Shown piece after piece: positions 1-9,605 of a stretch of DNA of 64,000 nucleotides. Both the position numbers and the translations under genes were made by a program. Origin of the DNA: Pseudomonas inefficax (GTDB lineage Bacteria; Pseudomonadota; Gammaproteobacteria; Pseudomonadales; Pseudomonadaceae); NCBI RefSeq assembly GCF_900277125.1, contig NZ_OPYN01000152.1:23308-87307 (forward strand), in the 5' to 3' direction. Each line of letters begins with the position of its first letter. Position 1 is the first letter of the stretch. The notes below the pieces were generated by a model. It was given only the letters and a program-made list of their open reading frames with translations. It was not told the DNA's origin and did not search any database.

Positions 1-6
1 TTCAGC

Positions 7-31
7 GGTGCCGCCTTGGGCTGGCGGCACC
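7..31 (-). terminator. Hairpin after C45 gene
   Basis: Nine-base inverted repeat GGTGCCGCC / GGCGGCACC with a 7-nt loop, just past the stop codon of the minus-strand acyltransferase gene. There is no clear T-run, so it may be a terminator or a transcript-stabilising hairpin. Confidence 0.5.
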
Positions 32-39
32 GGGTTGGC

Positions 40-1110
40 TCAGAAGGTGTCGAAGCCGGCCTTGGCCAGTTGCACAGGCGTGCCGGCCACGTACTGCAGG
101 GCACAGCGTTCGGTGTCGATGCCGACGCTGAGCAAGGTTTCCCAGCGCTCGGTATCAGGCATCGTCATGTCCGGGTGGAAGCAGATCGGCGCCCTGTCGC
201 CCTCGGCGCCGCACATGGCCTGGGCTCGGGCACGCAGGTCAGCGCTGGCCATCTGGCCGACCACCTGCTCAAGGTGGCCCAGGCGGCATTGGGTATCGGC
301 ACGGTCGGCGACCTGCTCGCCCAGGCTCAGTTGTGGGTCGAGGAAGTGGTTGGTGTGCAGCAGCCAGCCGTCTTCTCGCGGCAGGACCAACGCTGTGCGC
401 GCGGGGCTCAGTTCGATGCTGGCCGCGCGCGGGCTGCTGTCCTGGCGGGAGAACACTGTCAGCACGGTAGAGGCACTGACCCGCGCCGACCGGGCAAGCT
501 CGATGGCCTCCTCGACGCTGCTGGCTTCCTCCAGCAGACGCCGGGCGATGGCGTGCACCGGCACACCACCACTGTCGTTGTCACTGGCGTGGTGGAGGAT
601 ATTGAAGTGCAGGCCGAGGCCCGCGCTGTTCACACCAAGCTTTGCAAGCATGCCGAACTCGCAGAACAGCTTGACGTTCATGCCGCGCTCGGTGTGCAGC
701 GCCAGCATCAGGCCGTGGGGGCACAGGCTGTCATGCCAATCCCAGGTCTGCAGGGTCTGCGGTGCACGTGCACCACGGGGTGCATGCACGGTGGTCGAGC
801 ATTCGCTGTGGCGGGTTCGGGCCGCCAGCACTTCGGTGCGGGCGTTCAGACTCGCCAGTTGCCACAGCGGCAGTTCGGCACCGCTGGCCATGCCGACCAC
901 TTCAGCGGCCAGGCCCGGGCTCCAGGCCTCCAGGGCGGCCAAGCTGTTTTCGCCGATGCGCTGCGCCTCACTCAAAGGCACGCCTACCCGCGGAAAAAAG
1001 TCCAAGTACAGTGCAGTGGTGGTACGGATCTGCTCGGCGAAGCGCGCACCTGTCTGGTGGCCTCGCTCGAGGGGGTTGCGGATGTCGCTGACATGGGTGT
1101 GGATCTTCAA
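40..1110 (-). CDS. C45-family autoproteolytic acyltransferase/hydrolase
   Basis: The product resembles the acyl-CoA:6-aminopenicillanate acyltransferase-like (peptidase C45, Ntn-hydrolase) family. These precursors cleave themselves before a cysteine that becomes the N-terminal nucleophile. The motif HSECSTT carries the likely nucleophile, Cys104 from the start chosen here. I chose a TTG start at 1110 because AGGAG lies 9 nt upstream; another in-frame TTG at 1149 would add 13 residues, and a stop codon lies just beyond that. No signal peptide is seen, so it is probably cytoplasmic. The natural substrate cannot be read from sequence. Divergence from penicillin-type enzymes means amide hydrolysis or acyl transfer to small amines are both possible. 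Confidence 0.8.
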   Translation of the reverse strand: MKIHTHVSDIRNPLERGHQTGARFAEQIRTTTALYLDFFPRVGVPLSEAQRIGENSLAALEAWSPGLAAEVVGMASGAELPLWQLASLNARTEVLAARTRHSECSTTVHAPRGARAPQTLQTWDWHDSLCPHGLMLALHTERGMNVKLFCEFGMLAKLGVNSAGLGLHFNILHHASDNDSGGVPVHAIARRLLEEASSVEEAIELARSARVSASTVLTVFSRQDSSPRAASIELSPARTALVLPREDGWLLHTNHFLDPQLSLGEQVADRADTQCRLGHLEQVVGQMASADLRARAQAMCGAEGDRAPICFHPDMTMPDTERWETLLSVGIDTERCALQYVAGTPVQLAKAGFDTF

Positions 1111-1226
1111 GGCGGGGAACTCCTGGTACAGGCCGGGGTGGTCCGGCAAGTACCGCTAGCCTAGCGAGCCCCCCCCAGTCGATCATCGCCACAACCCGCA
1201 CAACTTTTGTGCCCCGATGGAAAAAC

Positions 1227-2156
1227 TCAGCCCCGCACCAGCGTCTGCACTTCCTGCCCATGCAGGTGCTCATGCAGCAAGGCAATGAACGCCTGTACCT
1301 TGCGGGTATTGCGCCGGTGCGGCAGGTACAGCACGTGCACCCAGGGGCCGAACGCGCTCAGCGCCCGCCAGTAATCGGGCATTACCTCCACCAGCTGTCC
1401 ATTGGCCAGGTAGGGGGCGGCACACCAGGTGGGTACGAACTGCAAGCCCTGCCCATCGAGCAGGCAGGCCAGCAGGAAGTCGAAGTTGTCGCTCACCAGT
1501 CGGGGGGTGGGCTGGCGCACACGCAGCGTCTGGCCGCCGTGTTCAATCCACCAGAAGCTGCGGTTGAGCAGCGGGTGGCGCAGCAGCAGCCAGTCGTGCT
1601 GGGCGTAGTTCTCCAGGGTGATCGCCTCGCCGTGTCGGGCCAGGTAGGCAGGGCTGGCGCAAAGGATCACGCGGTTCTCGATCAGCGGCTGGGCGATCAG
1701 CTCTGGCTGGTCGGTGGGGCCGTCGCGCAGAGACAGGTCGTAGCCGCCATCGATCAGGTCCTCGTTGGCATCGTTGAGATTGACCTCCAGGCGCACTTGC
1801 GGGTGCTCGCGCATGAAGCGGCAGCACACCTGGTTGAGAAACGCAGGGCCGAACGACGGTGGCGCGGTGATGCGCAGGGTGCCGCGCAGCGCGTGCTGCA
1901 ACTGCTCCACCTCCTCCGTCACCCGTTGCAGGTGCATCAACGCCTGGCGGGCGCCTTCCAGGTACAAGGTACCGGCCTCGGTCAGGGCCATGCGCCGGGT
2001 GGTGCGTTCGAACAGGCGCACGCCCAGTTCGCTCTCCAGGTGCGCAACAGCCTTGGTGATGGCAGACGGTGTTTTGCCCAATTGCTCGGCCGCACGGCTG
2101 AAGCTGCCGTGTTCGGCAGCAGCGACGAAGATGGTCAGGGCCATCATCTTGTCCAT
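1227..2156 (-). CDS. LysR-family transcriptional regulator
   Basis: 309 aa with an N-terminal winged helix-turn-helix (about residues 3-62, including FVAAAEHGSFSRAAEQLG and LGVRLFERTTRRM) and a C-terminal periplasmic-binding-like effector domain. An AGGAAGAAA ribosome site precedes the ATG. It is transcribed away from the amidohydrolase gene at 2403 across a 246-bp shared region, the usual LysR arrangement, so it probably controls that gene as well as itself. It belongs to the large AaeR/DmlR-like subgroup whose effectors vary. Effector unknown. Confidence 0.9.
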   Translation of the reverse strand: MDKMMALTIFVAAAEHGSFSRAAEQLGKTPSAITKAVAHLESELGVRLFERTTRRMALTEAGTLYLEGARQALMHLQRVTEEVEQLQHALRGTLRITAPPSFGPAFLNQVCCRFMREHPQVRLEVNLNDANEDLIDGGYDLSLRDGPTDQPELIAQPLIENRVILCASPAYLARHGEAITLENYAQHDWLLLRHPLLNRSFWWIEHGGQTLRVRQPTPRLVSDNFDFLLACLLDGQGLQFVPTWCAAPYLANGQLVEVMPDYWRALSAFGPWVHVLYLPHRRNTRKVQAFIALLHEHLHGQEVQTLVRG

Positions 2157-2402
2157 GGTTTCTTCCTGTTCGGCACAAACGGTGGGGGCAATGCGAAGGT
2201 GGCGAGTATCTGCCCCTCGCTATCAAACCCGCAAATGCTGGCAATTTGAATAGGCACGGCGAAGGCCGCTGCTTGCACCTTGGCAATCGATGGCTGGGGA
2301 TTGTTTCCCGATGGCAAAAAAAGTTGTGCCTGCCCTCGCCTTTATCCGCCCTTGCCCCCTTGACTAGGCTGCGGCGCCATCACGACAAGAACGAGGCACA
2401 GC

Positions 2403-4124
2403 ATGAAGCAGCTCCTGAAAATGGCAATCAGCGCCGGCCTGGCCTGCACGTGCACACCGGGTTTCGCGGCGGTGGACCTGATCCTGCACAACTCCAAGGT
2501 CTACACCGCCGAACCCGGCCAGCCCTTGCAGCAGGCCGTGGCCGTCGAAGGCGAGAAAATCGTCGCGGTAGGTTCCGATCAGGCCGTACTACGCCTGAAG
2601 GCCGAAGGCACCCGGGTCATCGACCTGGGCGGCAAGGTACTGATGCCTGGCATGCTCGACGCCCACTCGCATGCCATCAAGGGTGGCCTGCAACTGGTGC
2701 TGGCCGACCTGGCAGGCGAGCAGGTCGCCCTGGACGAACTGGAGCGACGCCTGAAGCAATGGCGCAGCGACGGCAAGGCCGTACGCGGCGAGTTCCTTGT
2801 CGTCGGTGGTGTACCGGGCACCTACTGGAATGACATCCCTGCGCTGGAACAGCGCTTCAACCACGGCGAATGGGCCGCGCAACCGATTCTGTTCGCCGCC
2901 AACGACATGCACACCGGCTGGGCCAACCAGGCCATGCTCAAGCGTGCTGCAATCGATGCCGAAACCATCGCTGCCCTGCCTGCCGAGGCACGCAACACCA
3001 TTGGCCAACACCCGGACGGAACACCAAACGGTTTCCTCGCCGATGCCAGCTACTACCCGGTGACCGACCTTCTGCCCCCGCTGCCCCACGCCACCCTGCT
3101 GAGCGCAGGACGCATGGCCCTTGACCACTACAAGCAGCTGGGCATCACCGGCTGGATGGACCCGCTGGCCAACGAGCTGCCGGGGGCCGATGTGAAAAAC
3201 CATTCGCTGGGCGTGCTGCCGGTGTACAAGGACCTCTCCGCGCGTGGCGAGCTGACCGCCCACGTCGCCGCCCTGCTGATGGCCGATTCCAGGGCCCGCC
3301 CTGCCGACCTGGACGAACTGGACCGGGTTCGTCAGCAATTTCTCGGCGTTCGCAACCTCACCCTGCCAGGCATCAAGGTATTCGCCGACGGCGTTGCCGA
3401 AGCGCCTGCGCAGACGGCGGCAATGCTCGAGCCCTACAGCAACTCCGGCAAGCACGGTGAACTGCTGCTGGACCCGCAACACTTTGGCGAACTGGTCAGC
3501 GCCGCCGATGCCCGTGGCTGGTTGGTGCATGTGCATGCCATCGGCGACCGCGCCGTGCGCGAGGCGCTCAACGGCATCGAGCAGGCCCGGCGTGATCGCC
3601 ACAGCGGCATCCCCCACTCCATTACTCACTTGCAGCTGGTCAACCCCAGGGAATACGCCCGTTTCAAACAGCTCGACGTGATTGCAGCAATGCAGCTGTA
3701 CTGGGCCAGCGCCGACCAATCGAACATGGAACTGGTCAAGCCGTACGTGAATGCCATGGCCTTCATGCACACCTACCCGGCACGTTCGCTGCTCAAGCAT
3801 GGCGCTACCATTGCGGGCGCCAGCGACTGGCCGATCACCACCCCGGACCCTTGGCAAGCGATCTACCAGGCCATCAGCCGCAAGGGGCCCAAAGGCGTGC
3901 TCAACGCCGCTGAAGCCATCGACCGCCAGGTGATGTTCCAGGCCTATACCCTCAACGCCGCCCGCACCATGCGCCTGGAGCAGCAGATCGGTTCGCTCAA
4001 GGTTGGCAAGCAAGCCGACATGATCGTGGTTGACCGCGATGTGCTCGACGTCGATGCCGAAACACTGCGCGATACCCAAGTGGTGCAGACCTGGTTTGCC
4101 GGGAAGCAGATCTACTCACGCTGA
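2403..4124 (+). CDS. Exported metal-dependent amidohydrolase (YtcJ-like)
   Basis: 573 aa. The first 22 residues form a signal peptide ending near GFAA, so the enzyme is predicted to be periplasmic. The amidohydrolase fold is shown by the metal-site motifs DAHSHA (about residue 86), HVHAIGD (about 380) and ASDWPI (about 477), followed by a composite beta-domain tail (GSLKVGKQADMIVVD). The YtcJ/Amidohydro_3 group hydrolyses amide or carbamate-like bonds of unknown natural substrates. GAGG lies about 10 nt before the ATG. It is divergent from a LysR gene that probably regulates it. Confidence 0.85.
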   Translation: MKQLLKMAISAGLACTCTPGFAAVDLILHNSKVYTAEPGQPLQQAVAVEGEKIVAVGSDQAVLRLKAEGTRVIDLGGKVLMPGMLDAHSHAIKGGLQLVLADLAGEQVALDELERRLKQWRSDGKAVRGEFLVVGGVPGTYWNDIPALEQRFNHGEWAAQPILFAANDMHTGWANQAMLKRAAIDAETIAALPAEARNTIGQHPDGTPNGFLADASYYPVTDLLPPLPHATLLSAGRMALDHYKQLGITGWMDPLANELPGADVKNHSLGVLPVYKDLSARGELTAHVAALLMADSRARPADLDELDRVRQQFLGVRNLTLPGIKVFADGVAEAPAQTAAMLEPYSNSGKHGELLLDPQHFGELVSAADARGWLVHVHAIGDRAVREALNGIEQARRDRHSGIPHSITHLQLVNPREYARFKQLDVIAAMQLYWASADQSNMELVKPYVNAMAFMHTYPARSLLKHGATIAGASDWPITTPDPWQAIYQAISRKGPKGVLNAAEAIDRQVMFQAYTLNAARTMRLEQQIGSLKVGKQADMIVVDRDVLDVDAETLRDTQVVQTWFAGKQIYSR

Positions 4125-4339
4125 TCGGCGAACGTCATCGACGCGGTCTATCAGATCATCCATCCCATCGATTTGACCGCGTCAAATTGCCTCATGTAGC
4201 TTGCCGCCCTCTTCGAAGTTGGCCCAAAGGTGTGCGTTACACCGCAGGGCCGACTGCGCAGGCCATCCCCGTACTGTTAAAGCCCCACCACGGCGAGCCT
4301 ACCCGCTGTAGTCGCCGTCACTGTGTTCGAGTTTCCGAA

Positions 4340-5128
4340 ATGTCCGTCAATAGCCCCACCCGTATCACCGAGCTCGTCATCGAGAGCGGCGTCAAAAAAG
4401 CCCATCTATCCACCCAGGCGACACTGGTCCTGGGGTTTCTCGCAGGTGCATTCATTTCGCTGGGGTTTCTCCTGGCTATCCACGTCAGCACCATGATCCC
4501 GGCACAGTGGGCCTCGTTCGGCACACTGCTGGGCGCCGCGGTATTCCCCATCGGCCTGATCCTGGTGATTCTGGCCGGTGGCGAACTGCTCACCGGCAAC
4601 ATGATGAGCTTGCCCTTGGCGATGTTCGCCCGACGTATCGGCCCAGGCGCCTTGGCGCGCAACTGGCTGCTGGTGACGGTAGCCAACATGTTGGGTGCAC
4701 TGTTCGTTGCCGGGTGCTTCGGGCACCTGCTGGGCCTGACCGAGGGGGCCTACCTGAACAAGGTGCTGGCGGCTGCGACCAGCAAGACCAACGCCGACTT
4801 CCTTCACGCCTTCGTGTCCGGCATCGGCTGCAACTGGTTGGTGTGCCTGGCAGTGTGGCTTTCGTATGCCAGCCGTGAAATGAGCGGCAAGATTCTCGGC
4901 ATCTGGTTCCCGATCATGGCGTTCGTCGCCATCGGTTTCCAGCACGTGGTCGCCAACATGTTCCTGATCCCCGCTGCGATTTTTGCCGGGTACTTGAGCT
5001 GGGCGCAGCTGGCGGAGAACCTGGTGGCCGTGTTCCTGGGTAATGCGGTGGGTGGGGCGATATTCGTGGGGCTGGCGTATTACGTGTCCTACGGTGTGCC
5101 TTCGCAGGAGGCGTGCGAGGTGCAGTGA
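4340..5128 (+). CDS. Formate/nitrite transporter family channel
   Basis: 262 aa integral inner-membrane protein of the FNT family (FocA/NirC/YfdC-like), with about six hydrophobic helices and the conserved stretch GGELLTGN in the pore half-helix region. Family members move small monovalent anions such as formate, nitrite or hydrosulfide as pentamers. The start at 4340 (MSVNSPTR) gives the normal FNT length; an upstream in-frame ATG at 4187 would add 51 residues with no family character. No formate dehydrogenase or nitrite reductase gene lies nearby, so substrate is undecided. Confidence 0.85.
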   Translation: MSVNSPTRITELVIESGVKKAHLSTQATLVLGFLAGAFISLGFLLAIHVSTMIPAQWASFGTLLGAAVFPIGLILVILAGGELLTGNMMSLPLAMFARRIGPGALARNWLLVTVANMLGALFVAGCFGHLLGLTEGAYLNKVLAAATSKTNADFLHAFVSGIGCNWLVCLAVWLSYASREMSGKILGIWFPIMAFVAIGFQHVVANMFLIPAAIFAGYLSWAQLAENLVAVFLGNAVGGAIFVGLAYYVSYGVPSQEACEVQ

Positions 5129-5147
5129 AGCTTTACGCGACCGAGGT

Positions 5148-5262
5148 GCATGGCACCGGCTTCGCCGGTGTTCGCGGCTGAAGCCGCTCCCACAGGGACC
5201 GCGCATTGTCTGAGCATCGCGCCAAACCTGTGGGAGCGGGCAAGCCCGCGAAGGGCCGCAGC
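5148..5262. repeat. REP pair
   Basis: Two REP-like palindromes in opposite orientation. The first is GGCACCGGCTTCGCCGGTG then GCGGCTGAAGCCGCTCCCAC; the second is TGTGGGAGCGGGCAAGCCCG. They lie between two convergent genes. Confidence 0.85.
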
Positions 5263-5322
5263 CGCCCCAATTGGCTTGACTGCCCGCCTGCACCTGCATG
5301 AATTGCTACCCAACGCCGATCT

Positions 5323-6249
5323 CTAGAAGGGCGACAGGTAACGCAGCGTCAGCTGCTTGCCCTCAGTTCGGTTCCTTGCACCCTGCTCCACATAGAAGTT
5401 GGCGTAGAACGCCTGCTTGCCTCTGCTGTACATCACACCAGGCCCCAGGGCCAGCACGCGTTCCTTGGACGCTGACTGCCGGTGGCCGTCGATCCGGTCG
5501 GCCGATATCTGCTCCAGGTGATAACCGGCAAGGCCCACCCGCCAGGCATCGGAGATTGCGTAAGACACCGAGAAGTTGCTGTGCACCGCCTCGCCGGGCT
5601 GGATATCGTCGGCCTGCAAATGCCTGGCCGGGTCTTCGTTGCGGCTCGACCAGGCGTAATGAAGGCGCCCACTGACCTCGAGCCGGTCGGTCAGCTCCCA
5701 GGTAAAGGCGTAGTGCGGGCTGACCACCCACAGGTTGCTGCCGACGTTGATGCTGGCATCACGGTGGTAATCCCCGGTGGGTGCGGTGATTACCAGGTTC
5801 AAACGCTGCCAGTACGGGCGCCCGAACAGTTGCACCGGCGCCCATTGCAATAGCAATGGGCTGAAGATCAGGTCGCCCTGGCGCGTGCGTGAACCGTCAG
5901 GGCCGTTGTCGATATCGACGTCCAGGTGCACCAGCGGCAACAGCACTTCCATGCCGTAGTTGGCGCCCAGCAGCTTGTGTTCGGTAATGTAGGCCAGGTG
6001 CGGCAGCACAGTGGTGCTGTGCACTTTCTGACGGCCCGGCACCGCGCTGCCGTGGCTGTCCGTGGCGTCCTGGGCACGATAGTGCTGGATCGGCAGCTCG
6101 AACAGCATGCCTGGCCGTACGATCCCATCCAGGAAGCTGGTGTTACCCAGCGGCAACGGCGGCAGGCTGACAGCATCGGCCATGACTTTGGCGCTACCCA
6201 GTGCCGTCGCCAGCGACAACAGTGCAGCGGACTTTCTATAAGGCCTCAT
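5323..6249 (-). CDS. SphA/Phenol_MetA_deg family outer-membrane protein
   Basis: 308 aa with a signal peptide (about 24 residues, ending at ADA) and alternating amphipathic strands ending in a terminal Phe (LRYLSPF), typical of an outer-membrane barrel. It matches the transporter-like 'MetA pathway of phenol degradation' family (PF13557 type), which often accompanies aromatic or hydrophobic compound catabolism. Function is only inferred: uptake or sensing of hydrophobic compounds. It is divergent from the LysR gene at 6368, which probably controls it. Confidence 0.75.
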   Translation of the reverse strand: MRPYRKSAALLSLATALGSAKVMADAVSLPPLPLGNTSFLDGIVRPGMLFELPIQHYRAQDATDSHGSAVPGRQKVHSTTVLPHLAYITEHKLLGANYGMEVLLPLVHLDVDIDNGPDGSRTRQGDLIFSPLLLQWAPVQLFGRPYWQRLNLVITAPTGDYHRDASINVGSNLWVVSPHYAFTWELTDRLEVSGRLHYAWSSRNEDPARHLQADDIQPGEAVHSNFSVSYAISDAWRVGLAGYHLEQISADRIDGHRQSASKERVLALGPGVMYSRGKQAFYANFYVEQGARNRTEGKQLTLRYLSPF

Positions 6250-6367
6250 TCAGGTCTCCTGTGGGCATTAATGTTTCAACGCCAAGCTGGAAACGTTAGT
6301 GCCCTCACGCTGCAAGCGCTAGAGCTGATAGATTGGCCACAGAGTTCCATCTGGTGAACGATCGAAC

Positions 6368-7261
6368 ATGGAAGACCTGAACGACCTGTACTACTTCGCC
6401 CAAGTCGTCGAGCACGGCGGTTTCGCGCCTGCCGGGCGGGCACTGAACATTCCAAAATCCACACTCAGCCGACGCGTCCTGCAGCTGGAGGAACTGGGCG
6501 TTCGCCTGCTTCAGCGTTCCACCCGACACTTTTCGGTGACCGCGACGGGCCAGGAGTTCTTCCAGCATTGCAGGGCCATGCTGGTGGAAGCGGAAGCGGC
6601 CCAATGGGTGGTCGAACGCACCCGCGCCGAGCCCCAGGGCACCGTCCGCATGAGCTGCCCGACAACCCTGCTGCATTACCGGGTCGGCGGGCTGGTCAGT
6701 CGTTTCATGGCCGAAAACCCGAAAGTGAAGGTGCACCTGGAACCCACCAACCGCCGTGTGGATGTATTGGGCGAAGGCCTCGACCTGGCGCTGCGGGTGC
6801 GCTTCCCGCCGCTGGAGGACAGCGACCTGGTCATGCGCACACTGGCCAGGAGCCCGCAGCGGCTGGTCGCCAGCCCCTCGCTGGTGGAGCGACTGGCGCT
6901 GCAGCTGCCCATCGAACCAGAGCACCTGAGTCAGCAGCCGAGCCTGGATTGGGGGCCGCCCAGAGACCACATCTGGCAACTTGAAGGGCCCGATGGCGCG
7001 CATGCCGAAATCCGCCACACGCCGCGCTACATCACCGATGACATGAGCGCTCTGCGGCAGGCGGCGCTTGACGGTGTAGGCATCGTGCAATTGCCGTTCA
7101 TGGTGGTTGACCAGGACCTGAAAAACGGCCGGTTGGTGGAGCTCAACCCGCAATGGGAACCGCGCTGCGGCATCGTCCATGCGGTGTTCCCTTCCCGCCG
7201 CGGGCTGTTGCCCTCAGTGCGCAGCCTGATCGACTTTCTGGCCGAACATATCTGGGAATGA
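6368..7261 (+). CDS. LysR-family regulator (CrgA-like)
   Basis: 297 aa, N-terminal HTH (YYFAQVVEHGGFAPAGRAL, then STLSRRV) and effector-binding domain. It is divergent from the outer-membrane protein gene at 6249, with 118 bp between them, so local control is likely. The wing reads LEELGVRLLQ, one residue shorter than the usual LExxLGVRL and than the paralogue at 9606-10514, which has LEDRLGVRL. It is otherwise closely related to that paralogue, including NRRVDVLGEGLDLAL. Confidence 0.9.
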   Translation: MEDLNDLYYFAQVVEHGGFAPAGRALNIPKSTLSRRVLQLEELGVRLLQRSTRHFSVTATGQEFFQHCRAMLVEAEAAQWVVERTRAEPQGTVRMSCPTTLLHYRVGGLVSRFMAENPKVKVHLEPTNRRVDVLGEGLDLALRVRFPPLEDSDLVMRTLARSPQRLVASPSLVERLALQLPIEPEHLSQQPSLDWGPPRDHIWQLEGPDGAHAEIRHTPRYITDDMSALRQAALDGVGIVQLPFMVVDQDLKNGRLVELNPQWEPRCGIVHAVFPSRRGLLPSVRSLIDFLAEHIWE

Positions 7262-7263
7262 CC

Positions 7264-7452
7264 GGCGGGGGCCGCCTTGCGGCCCTTCGCGGGCACGCCC
7301 GCTCCCACAAGTACGGCTGCGCTGTCGCGTAGAGAACTGAATTCGCAAGCAATCCGCGTCACCCTGTGGGAGCGGCTTTAGCCGCGAAGAATCCAACGCG
7401 GTGCATGGCACCGGCTACGCCGGTGTTCGCGGCTAAAGCCGCTCCCACAAGG
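7264..7452. repeat. REP cluster
   Basis: The 299-bp gap between 7261 and 7561 is mostly REP DNA: GCGGGCACGCCCGCTCCCAC, then GTGGGAGCGGCTTTAGCCGC, then the reverse unit GGCTAAAGCCGCTCCCAC. It lies at the 3' ends of two convergent genes. No gene is seen here. Confidence 0.85.
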
Positions 7453-7560
7453 CCCCTGCTAATTCAATGAGATATGTGCAGTTCCATGAGAGCGGGCTTG
7501 CATGACCAAGAATCATCCCTTCAGCGGGCCTGTGCGTCGTGGCTTGCGCACATCACACGA

Positions 7561-8985
7561 TCAAAACAGGCTGATCGGGTAATCGATGATCAGCCGGTAC
7601 TCATCGGCACTGGAGTTGCCGCGGGTATTGCCGGGCGCGGTATAGCCATCACCCTCGCGATGCGTTGCCCAGCGCAGGGTCAGCGAGAGGTCCTTGGCCG
7701 GGCCGGCTGGTACCTGGTACTTGAGAGCAAGGTCGCGTTCCCAGTGCTTGGCGTGCTTGCCGTCCGGGTTGTAGATATAGCCATAACCGACGCTTGCTGG
7801 GTCGACCCGGGTGAGGTCGGCCTCGCCCCGGGTGTAGGCCGCGATGAACTGCAGCGCAGGCGCTCCCAGCGGCGCCAGGCTGGTTTCGTACTGCAGGCGC
7901 CAGGACTTTTCACCGGGGCCGTTGAAATCGGCAAATTGCTGGGAATTGCTCAGGTAAAGGAAGACACGGTCGTTCTGCGTGATGTAGTCGAACGGCGTTC
8001 GGCCGTCGACCTTCTGCAAGCCCAGGGTCAGGGTCTGGCCATAGGCGGTCGCGGAGATGCCGGCGCTGTAGGTGTCGTTATCGATGTCACCCAGCTGGCT
8101 GCGCCCTTGGTCCCGGGTCTTGAAGTAGTGCAAGTAGGGTTTGAGCAGCAGCGCATCATTGACCCGAAACACCTCCGAAACCCCCAGGTAGTACTGATTC
8201 CAGATGTCTTCCAGCTGGCCGCCATAAACGGTCAGCTGCAGCCCTTGCGGCCGGCCATACACCGCGCCAAGCCAGCCGATATGAGGGCTTTCGCGGTCCG
8301 CCGCCACACCCGCGCCGTTACGCGCGCCATAGGCGGTGACCAGGTGGGAGTGGCCGCTCTGGTTGCGCAGCCGGGTAGATTCCACCAACCCGGCATCCAG
8401 CCACAGGTCGTCAATGCCATGGTTCTTCAGGGTGACGCCACGATACGTCTGCGGGAACAGCCGGCTTGTGCCACTCGCCACTACCGGGTTCTCGACCAAC
8501 TGGTCGCCGGCCTTCACCAAGGTGTCGAGGTACCTCAGCTTGAGCGCCGCGCCGCCACTGGAAAACATGTCACCCGGCTTGAGCGATGAGTCGAGCGGGA
8601 GCAAGCCAGCACCGCCACTTCCGCCGCCGCCATCGAGCTTGATGCCGAGGAAGGCATGCGCATCCAGGCCCAAGCCGACAGGCGTATCGGTAAAACCCGA
8701 CCGGAACGAAAGCAGAAAGCCCTGGGCCCATTCGGTCGGGTCGCGGGGTACCAGGTCAGAGTGGTTATCGCGCTGGAAATAGTAGTTCCTCACCAGCGCA
8801 TCCAGGCGCGCGCCTTCGACCAGACCGGGCGCGATGCCCAGCTCCACGGCCTGTCTGTCGTTGACACCGGTGAAAATGTTGTCCTTCTGGCCCAAGGCGT
8901 TGTCGGCCTGAGCCGGCACGGCAAACAGCAGACCGAGCCCCAAGGGGCAAAGCAGCAGACACCGGTTGGCGTTCAGGGCCACCAT
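7561..8985 (-). CDS. OprD-family outer-membrane porin
   Basis: 474 aa. The signal peptide ends near VPAQA, followed by DNALGQKDNIFTGVNDRQ and strands typical of OprD-type 18-stranded barrels; the C-terminal residue is Phe (YPISLF). Start 8985 is chosen because GAGGAG lies 7 nt upstream; an ATG at 9009 would add eight residues. OprD porins take up small carboxylates or amino acids, and the specific ligand is not evident. The OsmC-like gene lies just upstream on the same strand (68-nt gap), so co-transcription is possible. Confidence 0.9.
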   Translation of the reverse strand: MVALNANRCLLLCPLGLGLLFAVPAQADNALGQKDNIFTGVNDRQAVELGIAPGLVEGARLDALVRNYYFQRDNHSDLVPRDPTEWAQGFLLSFRSGFTDTPVGLGLDAHAFLGIKLDGGGGSGGAGLLPLDSSLKPGDMFSSGGAALKLRYLDTLVKAGDQLVENPVVASGTSRLFPQTYRGVTLKNHGIDDLWLDAGLVESTRLRNQSGHSHLVTAYGARNGAGVAADRESPHIGWLGAVYGRPQGLQLTVYGGQLEDIWNQYYLGVSEVFRVNDALLLKPYLHYFKTRDQGRSQLGDIDNDTYSAGISATAYGQTLTLGLQKVDGRTPFDYITQNDRVFLYLSNSQQFADFNGPGEKSWRLQYETSLAPLGAPALQFIAAYTRGEADLTRVDPASVGYGYIYNPDGKHAKHWERDLALKYQVPAGPAKDLSLTLRWATHREGDGYTAPGNTRGNSSADEYRLIIDYPISLF

Positions 8986-9053
8986 CGTCGTACTCCTCAG
9001 GTTCGCCAACGGTCAGGCGGCGGCAGCCGGCAGGCGCAACGCTGCACGTTGCC

Positions 9054-9461
9054 TCATTCAACCAGCTTGCTGGCGATGATGATTTCGCCGCTCAACACCT
9101 TGTGAATAGGGCAGGCATTGGCAATTTCCAGCAAGCGTGTGCGTTGCTCTTCGCTCAGCGGCCCGCTCAAGCGAATGTCACGAGCGATCTGGATCCGGGG
9201 TTCACGCCCCAGTTGCTCCTGCTCGATACGGACATCCACATCGATGGCTTCCAACGGCATTTCCTTGCGCTGTGCATACATGGCCACCGTAATGGAGGTA
9301 CAGGCGCCGAGGGATGACAGCAACAGCCCATGGGGTGACGGCCCGACATCCCCGCCACCTGCCGTCGCCTCGACATCGCTGGCCCACTGGTGCAGGCCAT
9401 CTGTCACGTTCACCTGGTACGCCACACCTGCAAAAGAAGCGCGGATTGCTCGCTCTGACAT
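9054..9461 (-). CDS. OsmC-family peroxiredoxin-like protein
   Basis: 135 aa from the ATG at 9461, which has GGAG 7 nt upstream. It has the OsmC signature region GPSPHGLLLSSLGACTSITV with the first reactive Cys and a second at ANACPIHKVL. Such two-cysteine proteins reduce organic hydroperoxides in the cytoplasm. The YhfA-like subgroup is also possible. It is followed by the OprD gene on the same strand. Confidence 0.9.
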   Translation of the reverse strand: MSERAIRASFAGVAYQVNVTDGLHQWASDVEATAGGGDVGPSPHGLLLSSLGACTSITVAMYAQRKEMPLEAIDVDVRIEQEQLGREPRIQIARDIRLSGPLSEEQRTRLLEIANACPIHKVLSGEIIIASKLVE

Positions 9462-9605
9462 TGAAACTCCTGATTGACGGTTGCCTGTGGCCACCTTGCT
9501 GCACAGGCTGCAAAGCTTGAATGATAGGTGCACGACGCAGCTCACGATAGGTGGTGAAATGCGCCGCTGCGTTCTGCCTGATGAACGCTGCCCCGGTCAA
9601 AGGCG

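Noticed and set aside
2589..4079. 496-codon minus-strand frame under the amidohydrolase gene
   Set aside because: Shadow of the plus-strand gene, which has signal peptide and metal motifs. No family character in the antisense product.
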